DNA of 64,000 bases from Rummeliibacillus pycnus (GTDB taxonomy: Bacteria > Bacillota > Bacilli > Bacillales_A > Planococcaceae): NCBI RefSeq assembly GCF_002884495.1, contig NZ_KZ614145.1:3672423-3736422 (forward strand). Direction: 5' to 3'. Under the pieces are notes generated by a model. The model saw nothing but the letters and a program-made list of their open reading frames with translations, was not told where the DNA came from and did no database searches. Made by a program: the position numbers and the translations under genes. This document shows positions 1 to 7,418 of the stretch, piece after piece (the stretch's first letter is position 1; every line of letters starts with the position of its first letter).

Positions 1-321
1 ATTTATCATTTAGAATCCGGAAAGAAAGTATCACAGATAAAATTACCGATGATGCCAGTGGGCTTTGTAAAAGGAACTAATCGTGTTTATGTTATTAGTC
101 ACGGGGATAGTGTACTTTCTGAAGTAACCTTTGATGGAAAAGTTAGACGTGAACTAGAGGTTGGTGCTAATCCGTTTACTGTGAATCTATTTAAATCCTT
201 TGTGGCAGTTGCTGGTTATGATGACCATTGTGTGTATTTTTTACGAAAAGGAAAGATCGCGAAGACAATTCAAGTTGGCAAAGGGCCATTTCAATTGCTT
301 GTAAGGGAGGCAGATCAATGA
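1..321 (+). CDS. C-terminal part of a YncE-like beta-propeller protein (cut by window edge)
   Basis: The reading frame is open from base 1, so the N-terminus lies outside the window. The visible 106 residues show repeated short beta-strand blades of the type 'vyvishgdsvlsevtfdGKV...v.vGanPftv...vav...ddhcvyfl.kgki.ktiqvGkgPf', as in YVTN/YncE-type seven-bladed propellers. Such proteins are often extracytoplasmic binding or scaffold proteins; the ligand is unknown here. The stop codon overlaps the start of the response regulator by ATGA, so the gene belongs to the same operon as the following two-component system and lipoprotein. The fold assignment rests on repeat pattern only. Confidence 0.6.
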   Translation: MYHLESGKKVSQIKLPMMPVGFVKGTNRVYVISHGDSVLSEVTFDGKVRRELEVGANPFTVNLFKSFVAVAGYDDHCVYFLRKGKIAKTIQVGKGPFQLLVREADQ

Positions 322-1001
322 CAACGATACTTATTGTAGATGATGAACAAGATATGAGAAATCTGATTAATGTCATGTTACGTCAATCAGGATTTCAAAC
401 ACTCCAAGCAAATAGTGGATACGAAGCACTAAAAGTTGTAACTGAGCATCCTATAGATTTAATAATATTAGATATTATGATGCCACATATAAATGGATTC
501 GAAGTATGTACGGAGATTAGAAGAACGTCAAATGTGCCTATAATTTTCTTAACAGCAAGGGATGCAAATGAAGATAAAGTTAAAGGGTTAACAATTGGTG
601 CTGATGATTACGTGGTAAAACCTTTTACAGCAAATGAACTGGTAGCACGTATCCAAGCTATACTTAGGAGATCAGGCAGTGATGTAATAGAAGTTAAAAA
701 TAAACTACTTGTAAAGGATTTGGTTGAGTTAGATGAAGTTTCTCGTAAAGTGTGTGTATCCGGTAAATTAGTCCCACTAACTTTAAAAGAGTTTGAATTA
801 TTGCATTTATTTATGAACAATGAAAATGTGGTATATACAAGGGAACAGTTATTAGAAACGATTTGGGGTTTACATTATGGTGGGGGGACTAGAACAGTAG
901 ATACCCATATTAAAACATTAAGATTAAAACTAGGTCCAGAAGCCGGTCAATTTATACACACTGTTTGGGGATTAGGATATCGCTTTGAGGTTGTAAAATG
1001 A
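318..1001 (+). CDS. OmpR-family response regulator
   Basis: This 227-residue protein has an N-terminal receiver domain (acidic pocket D8/D9, phospho-acceptor D52 in 'LDIMMP', T79, K101 in 'KPF') and a C-terminal winged-helix DNA-binding domain ending 'TVWGLGYRFE'. The ATG at 318 was chosen because AAGGGAGG sits 7 bases upstream and the start overlaps the previous stop (ATGA). An earlier in-frame ATG at 228 lies inside the upstream gene and would add residues that no receiver domain has. It overlaps the histidine kinase gene by ATGA, so the pair is translationally coupled. The target genes are unknown; the lipoprotein and propeller genes of the same operon are natural candidates. Confidence 0.93.
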   Translation: MTTILIVDDEQDMRNLINVMLRQSGFQTLQANSGYEALKVVTEHPIDLIILDIMMPHINGFEVCTEIRRTSNVPIIFLTARDANEDKVKGLTIGADDYVVKPFTANELVARIQAILRRSGSDVIEVKNKLLVKDLVELDEVSRKVCVSGKLVPLTLKEFELLHLFMNNENVVYTREQLLETIWGLHYGGGTRTVDTHIKTLRLKLGPEAGQFIHTVWGLGYRFEVVK

Positions 1002-2389
1002 CGAAATTATCCACAAGAATATGGCTAGTTATTGTAGCCTTTTTGGCTATTACAGTGTTATTTATGTATTTTCTTACAAATTTCCTTTATGAAGGACTAT
1101 ATGTAAAGGATGCTGAAAATTCAATGGTTGAAATTGGAGAGAAATTGTCAACCATGTATAGTGGAGGAAAAGTAACTGATGATTTTATCAACCAAATTGA
1201 CCACTATAACTCCTATTCCAATTTTAATGTATTTGCAGTTCGAAATCCTAGAGAGTTAAGTGCTTGCGTACCATTTGATATAGATTATGATGCTTTGATC
1301 GGTTCAGATGAAAGAGAGCAACTTTTAAACGGGAAAACGATCACAAAAAAAGGATATGAGAAGCGTTTTGATCGCCAATTGATATCTGCTATTATCCCCT
1401 TAACTGATCATCATCGATTAGAAGGAATTATCTATATTTATTATCCACTTGCTAAAATAACAGAAATGGCTTCAAAAGAAGTCTTCGTTTTATTAGGTAG
1501 TGCAGTCATTTTCATATTTTTAATGGGCTTTGGCGTATATAAAGGCATCAAACATATGATGAAACCATTAAATGAATTGCAAAATGCGGCAGAAAAAATG
1601 GCAGAAGGTGATTATGAAACTCGAGTGAATGTGAACTCTAAAGATGAGATTGGCCGTTTAGCCCAAACATTTAATAAAATGGCCAATTCAATTCAACAAG
1701 AGGATGAAATACAAAAGATATTTTTAGCTACGGTTTCCCATGAGCTAAGAACACCTATTAGTTATGTCAAGGGATATGGTGAAGCATTGGAACATGGTTA
1801 TATTGAAGCATCACAAAGACAAGAAACTCTAGCGCTAATTGTTCGTGAAGCTAATCGCTTGGAAAAATTGACGAACGAACTCTTGCAACTATCGAGAGCT
1901 GCAAACCAAAAAGAAATTGTTCCTTTGTATCCTTTACCACTCGCTGAAACAATACGAGAAGTAGTGCGTATAATCGAACAGCAGGCAAAACAAAAGGCAA
2001 TATCAATAGTTATAGATATTGACGAAGAAATTATTATTAATGCAGATGAAGAAAAAGTACAACAAATATTAATCAATTTATTAGAAAATGCCCTCCGTTA
2101 TTCAGAAGAGAATACTCAGATTATGATCAGTGCAAAAAAAGAAGGGGAATTCGCTAATATTACGATAAAAGACCATGGTATTGGTATTCCAGAAGAAGAT
2201 TTACCTCATATTGCCGAACGATTTTATCGAGTCAATAAAGCACGTAGCAGAAGTGATGGTGGTAGTGGGTTGGGACTATCAATTGTTGATCAACTTGTAA
2301 AATATCTTAAAGGAACTTGGCGTGTTACTAGCGAATTAGGTAATGGAACTGTTGTAACGATACAAATACCATTAATAGAGGAGTTTTGA
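998..2389 (+). CDS. Sensor histidine kinase
   Basis: The protein has 463 residues. A membrane segment at about 8-30 is followed by an extracytoplasmic sensor region (31-163) with one cysteine, a second membrane segment (about 164-182), a HAMP linker (about 185-238), a HisKA domain with the phospho-accepting H248 in 'SHELRTP', and a C-terminal ATPase domain (N box 'NLLENALRYS', G1 'DHGIGIP', G2 'GGSGLGLSI'). This is the classical orthodox kinase layout, partner of the preceding response regulator. The extracellular region resembles no family I can name, so the signal is not known. The downstream lipoprotein follows after 2 bases. Confidence 0.92.
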   Translation: MTKLSTRIWLVIVAFLAITVLFMYFLTNFLYEGLYVKDAENSMVEIGEKLSTMYSGGKVTDDFINQIDHYNSYSNFNVFAVRNPRELSACVPFDIDYDALIGSDEREQLLNGKTITKKGYEKRFDRQLISAIIPLTDHHRLEGIIYIYYPLAKITEMASKEVFVLLGSAVIFIFLMGFGVYKGIKHMMKPLNELQNAAEKMAEGDYETRVNVNSKDEIGRLAQTFNKMANSIQQEDEIQKIFLATVSHELRTPISYVKGYGEALEHGYIEASQRQETLALIVREANRLEKLTNELLQLSRAANQKEIVPLYPLPLAETIREVVRIIEQQAKQKAISIVIDIDEEIIINADEEKVQQILINLLENALRYSEENTQIMISAKKEGEFANITIKDHGIGIPEEDLPHIAERFYRVNKARSRSDGGSGLGLSIVDQLVKYLKGTWRVTSELGNGTVVTIQIPLIEEF

Positions 2390-2391
2390 AC

Positions 2392-2886
2392 ATGAAGAAA
2401 TTGTTAATTAGTCTAGCGGTAATTGCAGGTGTACTTACGGGGTGTAACAATGCAAATACTGCAAAAACAGATGATTCAACCTCTCATAATGAAGGAACTT
2501 TAGATGAAGTAAAAGTAGATATTCAAACACCTGAAAAAGTAGAAGTAGGAAAAGATGTAGATTTAGTTGCACATCTTACACAAGGTGGGAAGAATGTCGA
2601 TGATGCAGATGAAGTGAAATTTGAAGTATGGGAATCAGGGAATCGTGACAAAGGTCAAATGCTAGAAGGAAAATTGGATAAGGATGGCATCTATAAAGCT
2701 ACAACGAAATTTAATCATGATGGAGTTTACTATATGTACGCACACACCACAGCACATGGATTACACGCAATGCCTAAAAAGAAAATTGTTGTTGGAAATC
2801 CAGATATGAAAAAAGTAAAAGAAGATCAAGATGATGGAAGTATGGAAGGAATGGACATGAATAATTCTTCTGCAGACGATCATTAA
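2392..2886 (+). CDS. FixH/YtkA-like lipoprotein with Met/His-rich tail
   Basis: This 164-residue protein starts with a lipoprotein signal peptide and lipobox 'LTGC' (lipidated Cys near residue 19). A single YtkA/FixH-like beta-sandwich follows (about 45-140), with the typical order 'VEVGKDVDLVAHLTQ...V...ADEVKFEVW...DGIYKATTKFNHDGVYYMYAHTTAHGLH'. The C-terminus 'MEGMDMNN...DDH' plus the 'HTTAHGLHAM' loop is rich in Met and His, which could bind a metal such as copper; that is inference. The ATG at 2392 has AGAGGAG at 8 bases, better than the TTG at 2386, which lies only 2 bases from that site. It is the last gene of the sensor operon. Confidence 0.8.
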   Translation: MKKLLISLAVIAGVLTGCNNANTAKTDDSTSHNEGTLDEVKVDIQTPEKVEVGKDVDLVAHLTQGGKNVDDADEVKFEVWESGNRDKGQMLEGKLDKDGIYKATTKFNHDGVYYMYAHTTAHGLHAMPKKKIVVGNPDMKKVKEDQDDGSMEGMDMNNSSADDH

Positions 2887-2902
2887 TTTTTAAGAAAATA
2901 AC

Positions 2903-2931
2903 TTGAAAATAAATAGGATAAAGTGTAAAAT
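2903..2931 (+). promoter_or_regulatory. Sigma-A-type promoter of the TetR gene
   Basis: TTGAAA (2903-2908), a 17-base spacer and TAAAAT (2926-2931) form a good vegetative promoter. The expected transcription start at about 2938 lies directly before and inside the candidate operator, as expected for an autoregulated repressor gene. Confidence 0.6.
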
Positions 2932-2941
2932 AAATGACCAG

Positions 2942-2966
2942 ATGACCGAAAGTGTTCTCTGGTCAT
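2942..2966 (+). promoter_or_regulatory. Candidate TetR operator (site 1), within a larger inverted repeat
   Basis: ATGACC-N13-GGTCAT forms a 25-bp dyad just downstream of the promoter of the TetR gene. A further ATGACC at 2934-2939 extends it into an 11-bp-arm hairpin (2932-2942 with 2958-2968) followed by T5, so the same bases could also act as a terminator for the upstream lipoprotein operon. The identical half-sites and spacing recur at 3588-3612 before yhgE, which favours an operator role. Confidence 0.55.
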
Positions 2967-2997
2967 TTTTGTGGGAAGAAAGTAGGTGAGAAACAAG

Positions 2998-3567
2998 ATG
3001 GATAGGAGACAAGAAATTCTAGAAGCAGCTTCCAAATCCTTTTCTCTTTTTGGATATAAAGCAACGACAATGGACCAAGTGGCGAAAATTGCAAATGTCG
3101 GGAAAGGTACAATTTATACTTTTTTTGCGAATAAAGAAATACTTTTTCAAGAAATTGTCGTTAAAATGATATCGGAAATGAAATTGACAGCTGAAGAAGA
3201 GATTGTACCGGATCGTCCATTTCAAGAAAATGCACATAATGTTTTAATGAAAATATTGCAATTTAGAGAAGTTCATCAACTCTATGCAAAATTGGTAGAA
3301 GAAGAAAAAGAACTTCGAACACCTACAGTTAAAATGATGTTAGTTCGTATAGAAAAAGAAATTGTTTCATATATTGCTGAGAAAATAGATATTGCAATCG
3401 ATAAGAAAGAATTGCGCCCTTGTGATTCTGAACTGGTGGCATATTTATTATTTAAAGCATATATTGGTTTTGTAGCTGACTGGGGTGCAACGCATGATTC
3501 GGAATTATCGGAAGAGAGGATTGCGTTTTTGTTTCGAGATACTATTTTCAGAGGTCTCTTACCGTGA
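2998..3567 (+). CDS. TetR-family transcriptional repressor (YhgD-like)
   Basis: The 189-residue protein has an N-terminal TetR helix-turn-helix (about 10-55: 'ILEAASKSFSLFGYKATTMDQVAKIANVGKGTIYTFFANKEILF') and an all-helical ligand/dimer domain. The ATG at 2998 is preceded by AGGTGAG at 7 bases; a GTG at 2986 is in frame but has no good ribosome site. It lies directly upstream of a YhgE/Pip membrane protein, the same pairing as yhgD-yhgE in B. subtilis. Two copies of one dyad (2942-2966 and 3588-3612) flank the gene, so it probably represses itself and yhgE. The inducer is unknown. Confidence 0.88.
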   Translation: MDRRQEILEAASKSFSLFGYKATTMDQVAKIANVGKGTIYTFFANKEILFQEIVVKMISEMKLTAEEEIVPDRPFQENAHNVLMKILQFREVHQLYAKLVEEEKELRTPTVKMMLVRIEKEIVSYIAEKIDIAIDKKELRPCDSELVAYLLFKAYIGFVADWGATHDSELSEERIAFLFRDTIFRGLLP

Positions 3568-3579
3568 GACTCTTTTTTT
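3550..3579 (+). terminator. Probable rho-independent terminator overlapping the TetR 3' end
   Basis: AGAGgTCTC (3550-3558) pairs with GAGACTCT (3566-3573), with one bulged G, and is followed by T7. The stop codon of the TetR gene lies inside the hairpin. Confidence 0.55.
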
Positions 3580-3587
3580 GCAAGAAA

Positions 3588-3612
3588 ATGACCGTATGAG
3601 AGAAATGGTCAA
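3588..3612 (+). promoter_or_regulatory. Candidate TetR operator (site 2) before yhgE
   Basis: ATGACCG-N12-GGTCAA has the same half-sites and the same 13-base gap as the site at 2942-2966. It ends 23 bases before the yhgE start codon. Confidence 0.6.
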
Positions 3613-3635
3613 TTAGTTTTTAGGAGGCGTGATTC

Positions 3636-6107
3636 GTGATTAAAGCAGAATGGAGTAAGATTTTTCATTCTAGAAAAGTTCTGGTTGCTATAATTGCCGT
3701 GTTATTTGTCCCAGTACTGTATGCAGGTATGTTTCTTTGGGCATTTTGGGATCCCTATGCCCACTTAGAAGACTTGCCAGTAGCCATCGTTAATAATGAT
3801 GAAGGTGCTAAAATTGATGGCAAAGAAGAACAACTAGGGAAAGACCTAGTCGAAAATTTAGTGGATAGTAAGAAGTTTAAGTTTACTGAAACTTCACAAA
3901 CCCAAGGGAGTAATGGTTTAAAAAATCGAGATTACTATTTGGAAATTGTTATTCCAAAAGATTTCTCAAAAAATGCAGGGTCCATTTTAGAAGATAATCC
4001 TGAACAAATGAAAATAATTTATAAACCGAATGAAGGTTACAACTTCTTAGGTGGTCAAATTGGTAATTCTGCATTGGAATTAGTCCGTAAAGAAGTAAAC
4101 AAACAAGTTTCAGCAACTTATGCCAAAACATTATTTGCTAATATAAAGAAAATGGGCAACGGTTTTGGAGATGCAGCTGATGGAGCTGGTCAATTAGAAA
4201 AAGGTGTTGGAAAACTTGATAAAGGTGCCAATCAATTGAATGATGGTATCCAGTCTGCTAAAGACGGTGCCACAAAATTAGCTGATGGTACTAAGTCCGC
4301 AGCAACTGGATCAAACGATTTAAAAAATGGGATAGATTCAGCAGCAAATGGTGCTAGTCAAATAAATAATGGTACTAAATCTGCAGTAAATGGATCCAAT
4401 CAACTGAATAATGGTATTGTTTCAGCAAAAGATGGATCAACTAAATTACAAACTGGATCATCTGATTTGAAAAAAGGAACAGAAACTTTAGTTTCTGGAT
4501 TAGAAGGAAACACTTCTAATATCAATGCTTTAAATAATGGCGCACAAAAAATAAACACTGGTGTGGGTACATTAAGCACAGGTTTATCACAATTAGCACC
4601 TGGTGCGCGTAATGTGTCAGCTGGTGTTTCACAACTTGTTACGGGTTTAGGTGAAATGCCTGCACAAATTTCTTCATTACAAACAGGAGTAGCAACTCTT
4701 AATAATGGTGCATCAAACTTAACAAAAGGAACAGAATCACTTGCAGCAGGAACAAAACAATTAATTGCTCAAATAAAAGCAATGAATCTACCTGAAGATC
4801 AAGAAAATGCGTTACTTGCAACAGCTACTACAATTGATACAGGTGCGTCTAATGTCAATGCAGGTGCAGCAAAATTAAGTGAAGGTACAACACAACTGAA
4901 TAACAGTGTTGCAGGAATTAAAGCACCTACAACAAAAGATTTAACAGCATTAAAACAAGGTGCTGCTCAAGTTTCAGCTGGTCTAGATAAGATGAACAAA
5001 TCTGTTAGTAGTGAACTAGCTCCTGGAACCAAACAACTAGCAGCTGGTACAAATAAGCTTGCTTCTAATTGGAGCTCTTCTATTGAAGGTGCAAAAAAAT
5101 TGGATGCTGGAGCGGGTAATCTTAATAAAGGTCTTTCCTCACTTAATAATGGACTTGGTCAATTGCAAACAGGATCTGGAAAGTTAGTAAGTGGTTTAGG
5201 AACATTAAGTAATGGAACAGAGTCACTTGTGAATGGTATGGGCCAATTACAAACAGGATCAGGACAGTTAGCAACTGGCTTAGGAACATTAAGTAATGGA
5301 ACGCAATCATTAGTAAGTGGTGCACTAAAACTCGCAGATGGTTCGCAACAACTTGCAGACGGTACATCTAAATTGAAAAATGGGGCAGGTACATTACAAT
5401 CAAAACTTGCCGATGCACATAAGGAAGCTTCAAGTGTCAATGCAACTCAAAAAACATATGATATGGTTGGTGAACCAGTTGATGTTGAAAAACAAGAAAT
5501 CAACAAAGTACCAAACTATGGTACCGGTTTTGCACCTTACTTTATCTCACTTGGCTTATTTGTTGGAGCATTATTGATTTCAATTGTGTTCCCATTAGTA
5601 GAACCAGCGATTAAACCTAAAAACGGTTTCTCATGGTTTACAAGTAAGACTGTTGTATTGGCAGTAGTTGGTTTCATTCAATCCTTAATTGTGGTAGCAA
5701 TTGCTTTATTTGGTTTGAAAATTGAAATTGCCAATGTCGGAGCGTTTATGTTAATGGCATTGATCACTAGTTATGTATTTTTAGCGTTAGTTCAAATGCT
5801 TGTTACAGTATTAGGAGACCCAGGACGTTTCTTAGCCATTATTGTCCTAATTCTTCAATTAACAACAAGTGCTGGTACATTCCCATTAGAATTAGTACCA
5901 AAAGCATTGCATGTATTCAATACAATTTTACCGATGACCTATTCAGTACAAGGTTTTAAAGCTGCTATTTCAACTGGAGACATGGGCTTCTTTGGATTTA
6001 ATATGGGAATCTTATTGTTATTCATGGTTGTTTTCTTGGCGATTACATGTGGATTTTTTGCTCTACTATTTGCGAAACGTCACTCAAAAGAAGCAGCTGC
6101 AGAGTAG
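3636..6107 (+). CDS. yhgE: YhgE/Pip-family membrane protein with long coiled-coil repeat region
   Basis: This 823-residue protein has the YhgE/Pip (phage infection protein) layout. One N-terminal membrane segment (about 15-37) and an extracytoplasmic domain ('VAIVNNDEGAKIDGK') come first. Next is a very long low-complexity helical region (about 175-595) made of 'L..G...L..G' steps such as 'NQLNDGIQSAKDGATKLADG'. The C-terminal ABC-2-like membrane block has about five helices (from residue 635). Lactococcal Pip is a phage receptor and the family is related to EsaA of type VII secretion; function in bacilli is not settled. The GTG start has AGGAGG at 8 bases. It is probably controlled by the TetR regulator upstream and is followed by a strong terminator. 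Confidence 0.9.
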   Translation: MIKAEWSKIFHSRKVLVAIIAVLFVPVLYAGMFLWAFWDPYAHLEDLPVAIVNNDEGAKIDGKEEQLGKDLVENLVDSKKFKFTETSQTQGSNGLKNRDYYLEIVIPKDFSKNAGSILEDNPEQMKIIYKPNEGYNFLGGQIGNSALELVRKEVNKQVSATYAKTLFANIKKMGNGFGDAADGAGQLEKGVGKLDKGANQLNDGIQSAKDGATKLADGTKSAATGSNDLKNGIDSAANGASQINNGTKSAVNGSNQLNNGIVSAKDGSTKLQTGSSDLKKGTETLVSGLEGNTSNINALNNGAQKINTGVGTLSTGLSQLAPGARNVSAGVSQLVTGLGEMPAQISSLQTGVATLNNGASNLTKGTESLAAGTKQLIAQIKAMNLPEDQENALLATATTIDTGASNVNAGAAKLSEGTTQLNNSVAGIKAPTTKDLTALKQGAAQVSAGLDKMNKSVSSELAPGTKQLAAGTNKLASNWSSSIEGAKKLDAGAGNLNKGLSSLNNGLGQLQTGSGKLVSGLGTLSNGTESLVNGMGQLQTGSGQLATGLGTLSNGTQSLVSGALKLADGSQQLADGTSKLKNGAGTLQSKLADAHKEASSVNATQKTYDMVGEPVDVEKQEINKVPNYGTGFAPYFISLGLFVGALLISIVFPLVEPAIKPKNGFSWFTSKTVVLAVVGFIQSLIVVAIALFGLKIEIANVGAFMLMALITSYVFLALVQMLVTVLGDPGRFLAIIVLILQLTTSAGTFPLELVPKALHVFNTILPMTYSVQGFKAAISTGDMGFFGFNMGILLLFMVVFLAITCGFFALLFAKRHSKEAAAE

Positions 6108-6157
6108 GGAAAATAAATTAGCATATTAATTTGAGATCGGATATTCTTCTGGTCGTT

Positions 6158-6207
6158 GGCTGTAGATAAACTCAAGAAATTTTGAGTTTGTCTACAGCCT
6201 TTTCTTT
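6158..6207 (+). terminator. Strong rho-independent terminator after yhgE
   Basis: An 18-bp stem (6158-6175 with 6182-6199, one G-T pair) has a 6-base loop and is followed by TTTTCTTTT. Confidence 0.9.
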
Positions 6208-6224
6208 TAGATAAATAAACCGTT

Positions 6225-6461
6225 GATTTTCATTGCGTGTGGCGCTTCCTGCGGGGTCTCATCTAGTCCGTTTTCCCACAGGACATTGAATGAACTTCAC
6301 TGAATGAACATCGCACGAAGAAAATGCGAATGCATTTTCGAGGACTCTACGCTAATTCCACTTCAACTAAGATGGTTACACAAGATCTTTATCATAAAAA
6401 TCAAGCTATTTTTACTTTTTCAGTGCATTTAAAAACCCAAAATGGATTTATGAATTTGATT
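6225..6461 (+). repeat. Intergenic dispersed repeat (second copy at 35523-35755)
   Basis: The 460 bases between yhgE and the dioxygenase gene hold no gene. The part from 6289 holds a perfect 8-bp hairpin (GAAAATGC-GAAT-GCATTTTC) inside a block 'aacttcact.aa.ga.catcgcac.aag' to 'gaggactct.cgct.attccac'. The reverse complement of 35588-35661 matches this block. Further on, TTTTTCAGT (6416-6424) and an AATGGATTTATGAA block (from 6441) recur at similar distances in the other copy. The GC-richer left part (6225-6285) looks like a different, decayed Bacillaceae-type intergenic repeat. Confidence 0.75.
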
Positions 6462-6500
6462 CAAGTTGATTGAATTTGGCCCCTAAAAAAACAAAGTTAC

Positions 6501-6529
6501 TTGACATAATTTAATAACTAAAATATAGT
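6501..6529 (+). promoter_or_regulatory. Sigma-A promoter of the catE-like operon
   Basis: TTGACA (6501-6506), a 17-base spacer and TATAGT (6524-6529) make a near-consensus promoter. It sits 40 bases before the chosen start codon. Confidence 0.85.
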
Positions 6530-6549
6530 AAGTTACGAAAAGTAAGTTA
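6527..6549 (+). promoter_or_regulatory. Candidate operator: direct repeat AGTAAGTTA with internal TTAC-N5-GTAA dyad
   Basis: AGTAAGTTA occurs at 6527-6535 and again at 6541-6549, 14 bases apart. Inside lies the dyad TTAC-N5-GTAA (6533-6545). The site covers the -10 edge and the expected transcription start. The arms resemble those of the MarR/DUF24 quinone-sensing repressors (YodB/CatR) that control catE in B. subtilis; this link is from memory and unproven here. Confidence 0.45.
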
Positions 6550-6568
6550 AATGAAAAGGGGAATTGCC

Positions 6569-7405
6569 ATGAGGTATCATGAGAAACCAAATATGTATGT
6601 GAAACATGTTGAAATAAAAGTAGCAGATTTAGATCGTTCTATAAAATATTATACAGAGATAATAGGATTTCAAATTTTACAGCAAACAGCAGACCGTGTA
6701 GTTTTTACAACTGATGGGCAATCAAGCATTTTATCAATTGTCCAACCAGAAGGTGCGTATCAATCTCCACAAAAAACAACAGGTCTATATCATTTTGCGA
6801 TTCTACTACCAAGTCGTAAAGACCTAGCTAATATTATTAGACATCTGCAACAAAGAGGCATCTATTTTGGAGCATCGGATCATGATGTAAGTGAAGCACT
6901 CTATCTACGTGACCCTGACAACAATGGTATTGAAATTTATGCGGATCGAATACCAGAAGAGTGGACTTGGACAGGTGACCAAGTTTATATGAAAACAGAA
7001 CCATTAGATTTTAAGGATTTAATGCAAAATGCACAAGGTGAATGGAATGGACTTCCCGCTAAAACGGTTATGGGGCATATTCATTTGCATGTAGCAAATC
7101 TAGAAAAAGCGAAAGAATTTTATACGGCTCTAGGTTATCGAGTAGTGTTACGATACGGTGGAAAGGCGTTATTTATTTCTACAGGTGATTACCACCATCA
7201 TATTGGATTAAATACATGGAATGGCGAAGATGCACCTCAACCTGCTAGTAACCAAGTTGGTTTACAAAGCTTTACTGTGCAATTAGATGAAAGTGATGAG
7301 ACTATTATGAAACGATTAGCTTTTATTGGTGCACCGGTTGAACAAATAGAAAATGGTTTTATAACAGTTGATCCATCTGGTAATCGTATAATTGTAGAAA
7401 AATAG
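6569..7405 (+). CDS. catE: CatE-like extradiol ring-cleavage dioxygenase (VOC family)
   Basis: The 278-residue protein is built of two vicinal-oxygen-chelate modules (about 8-125 and 165-275). Diagnostic strings close to B. subtilis CatE (catechol 2,3-dioxygenase) are 'TGLYHFAILLPSRKDL', 'SEALYLRDPDNNGIEIYADR', 'MGHIHLHVANLEKAKEFY' and 'GDYHHHIGLNTW'. Candidate iron ligands are the His in 'MGHIHLHV', the His cluster in 'YHHHIGLN' and a late Glu. The ATG at 6569 has AAAAGGGGA at about 6 bases; an ATG at 6551 lies before that ribosome site. It is expected to cleave catechol-type diols, protecting against catechol/quinone stress. It shares an operon with the monooxygenase 13 bases downstream. 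Confidence 0.85.
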   Translation: MRYHEKPNMYVKHVEIKVADLDRSIKYYTEIIGFQILQQTADRVVFTTDGQSSILSIVQPEGAYQSPQKTTGLYHFAILLPSRKDLANIIRHLQQRGIYFGASDHDVSEALYLRDPDNNGIEIYADRIPEEWTWTGDQVYMKTEPLDFKDLMQNAQGEWNGLPAKTVMGHIHLHVANLEKAKEFYTALGYRVVLRYGGKALFISTGDYHHHIGLNTWNGEDAPQPASNQVGLQSFTVQLDESDETIMKRLAFIGAPVEQIENGFITVDPSGNRIIVEK

Positions 7406-7418
7406 GGGGCGGAATACG

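Noticed and set aside
5143-5440. Minus-strand open frames inside yhgE
   Set aside because: They are shadows of the repetitive coiled-coil region, where stop codons are rare on both strands.
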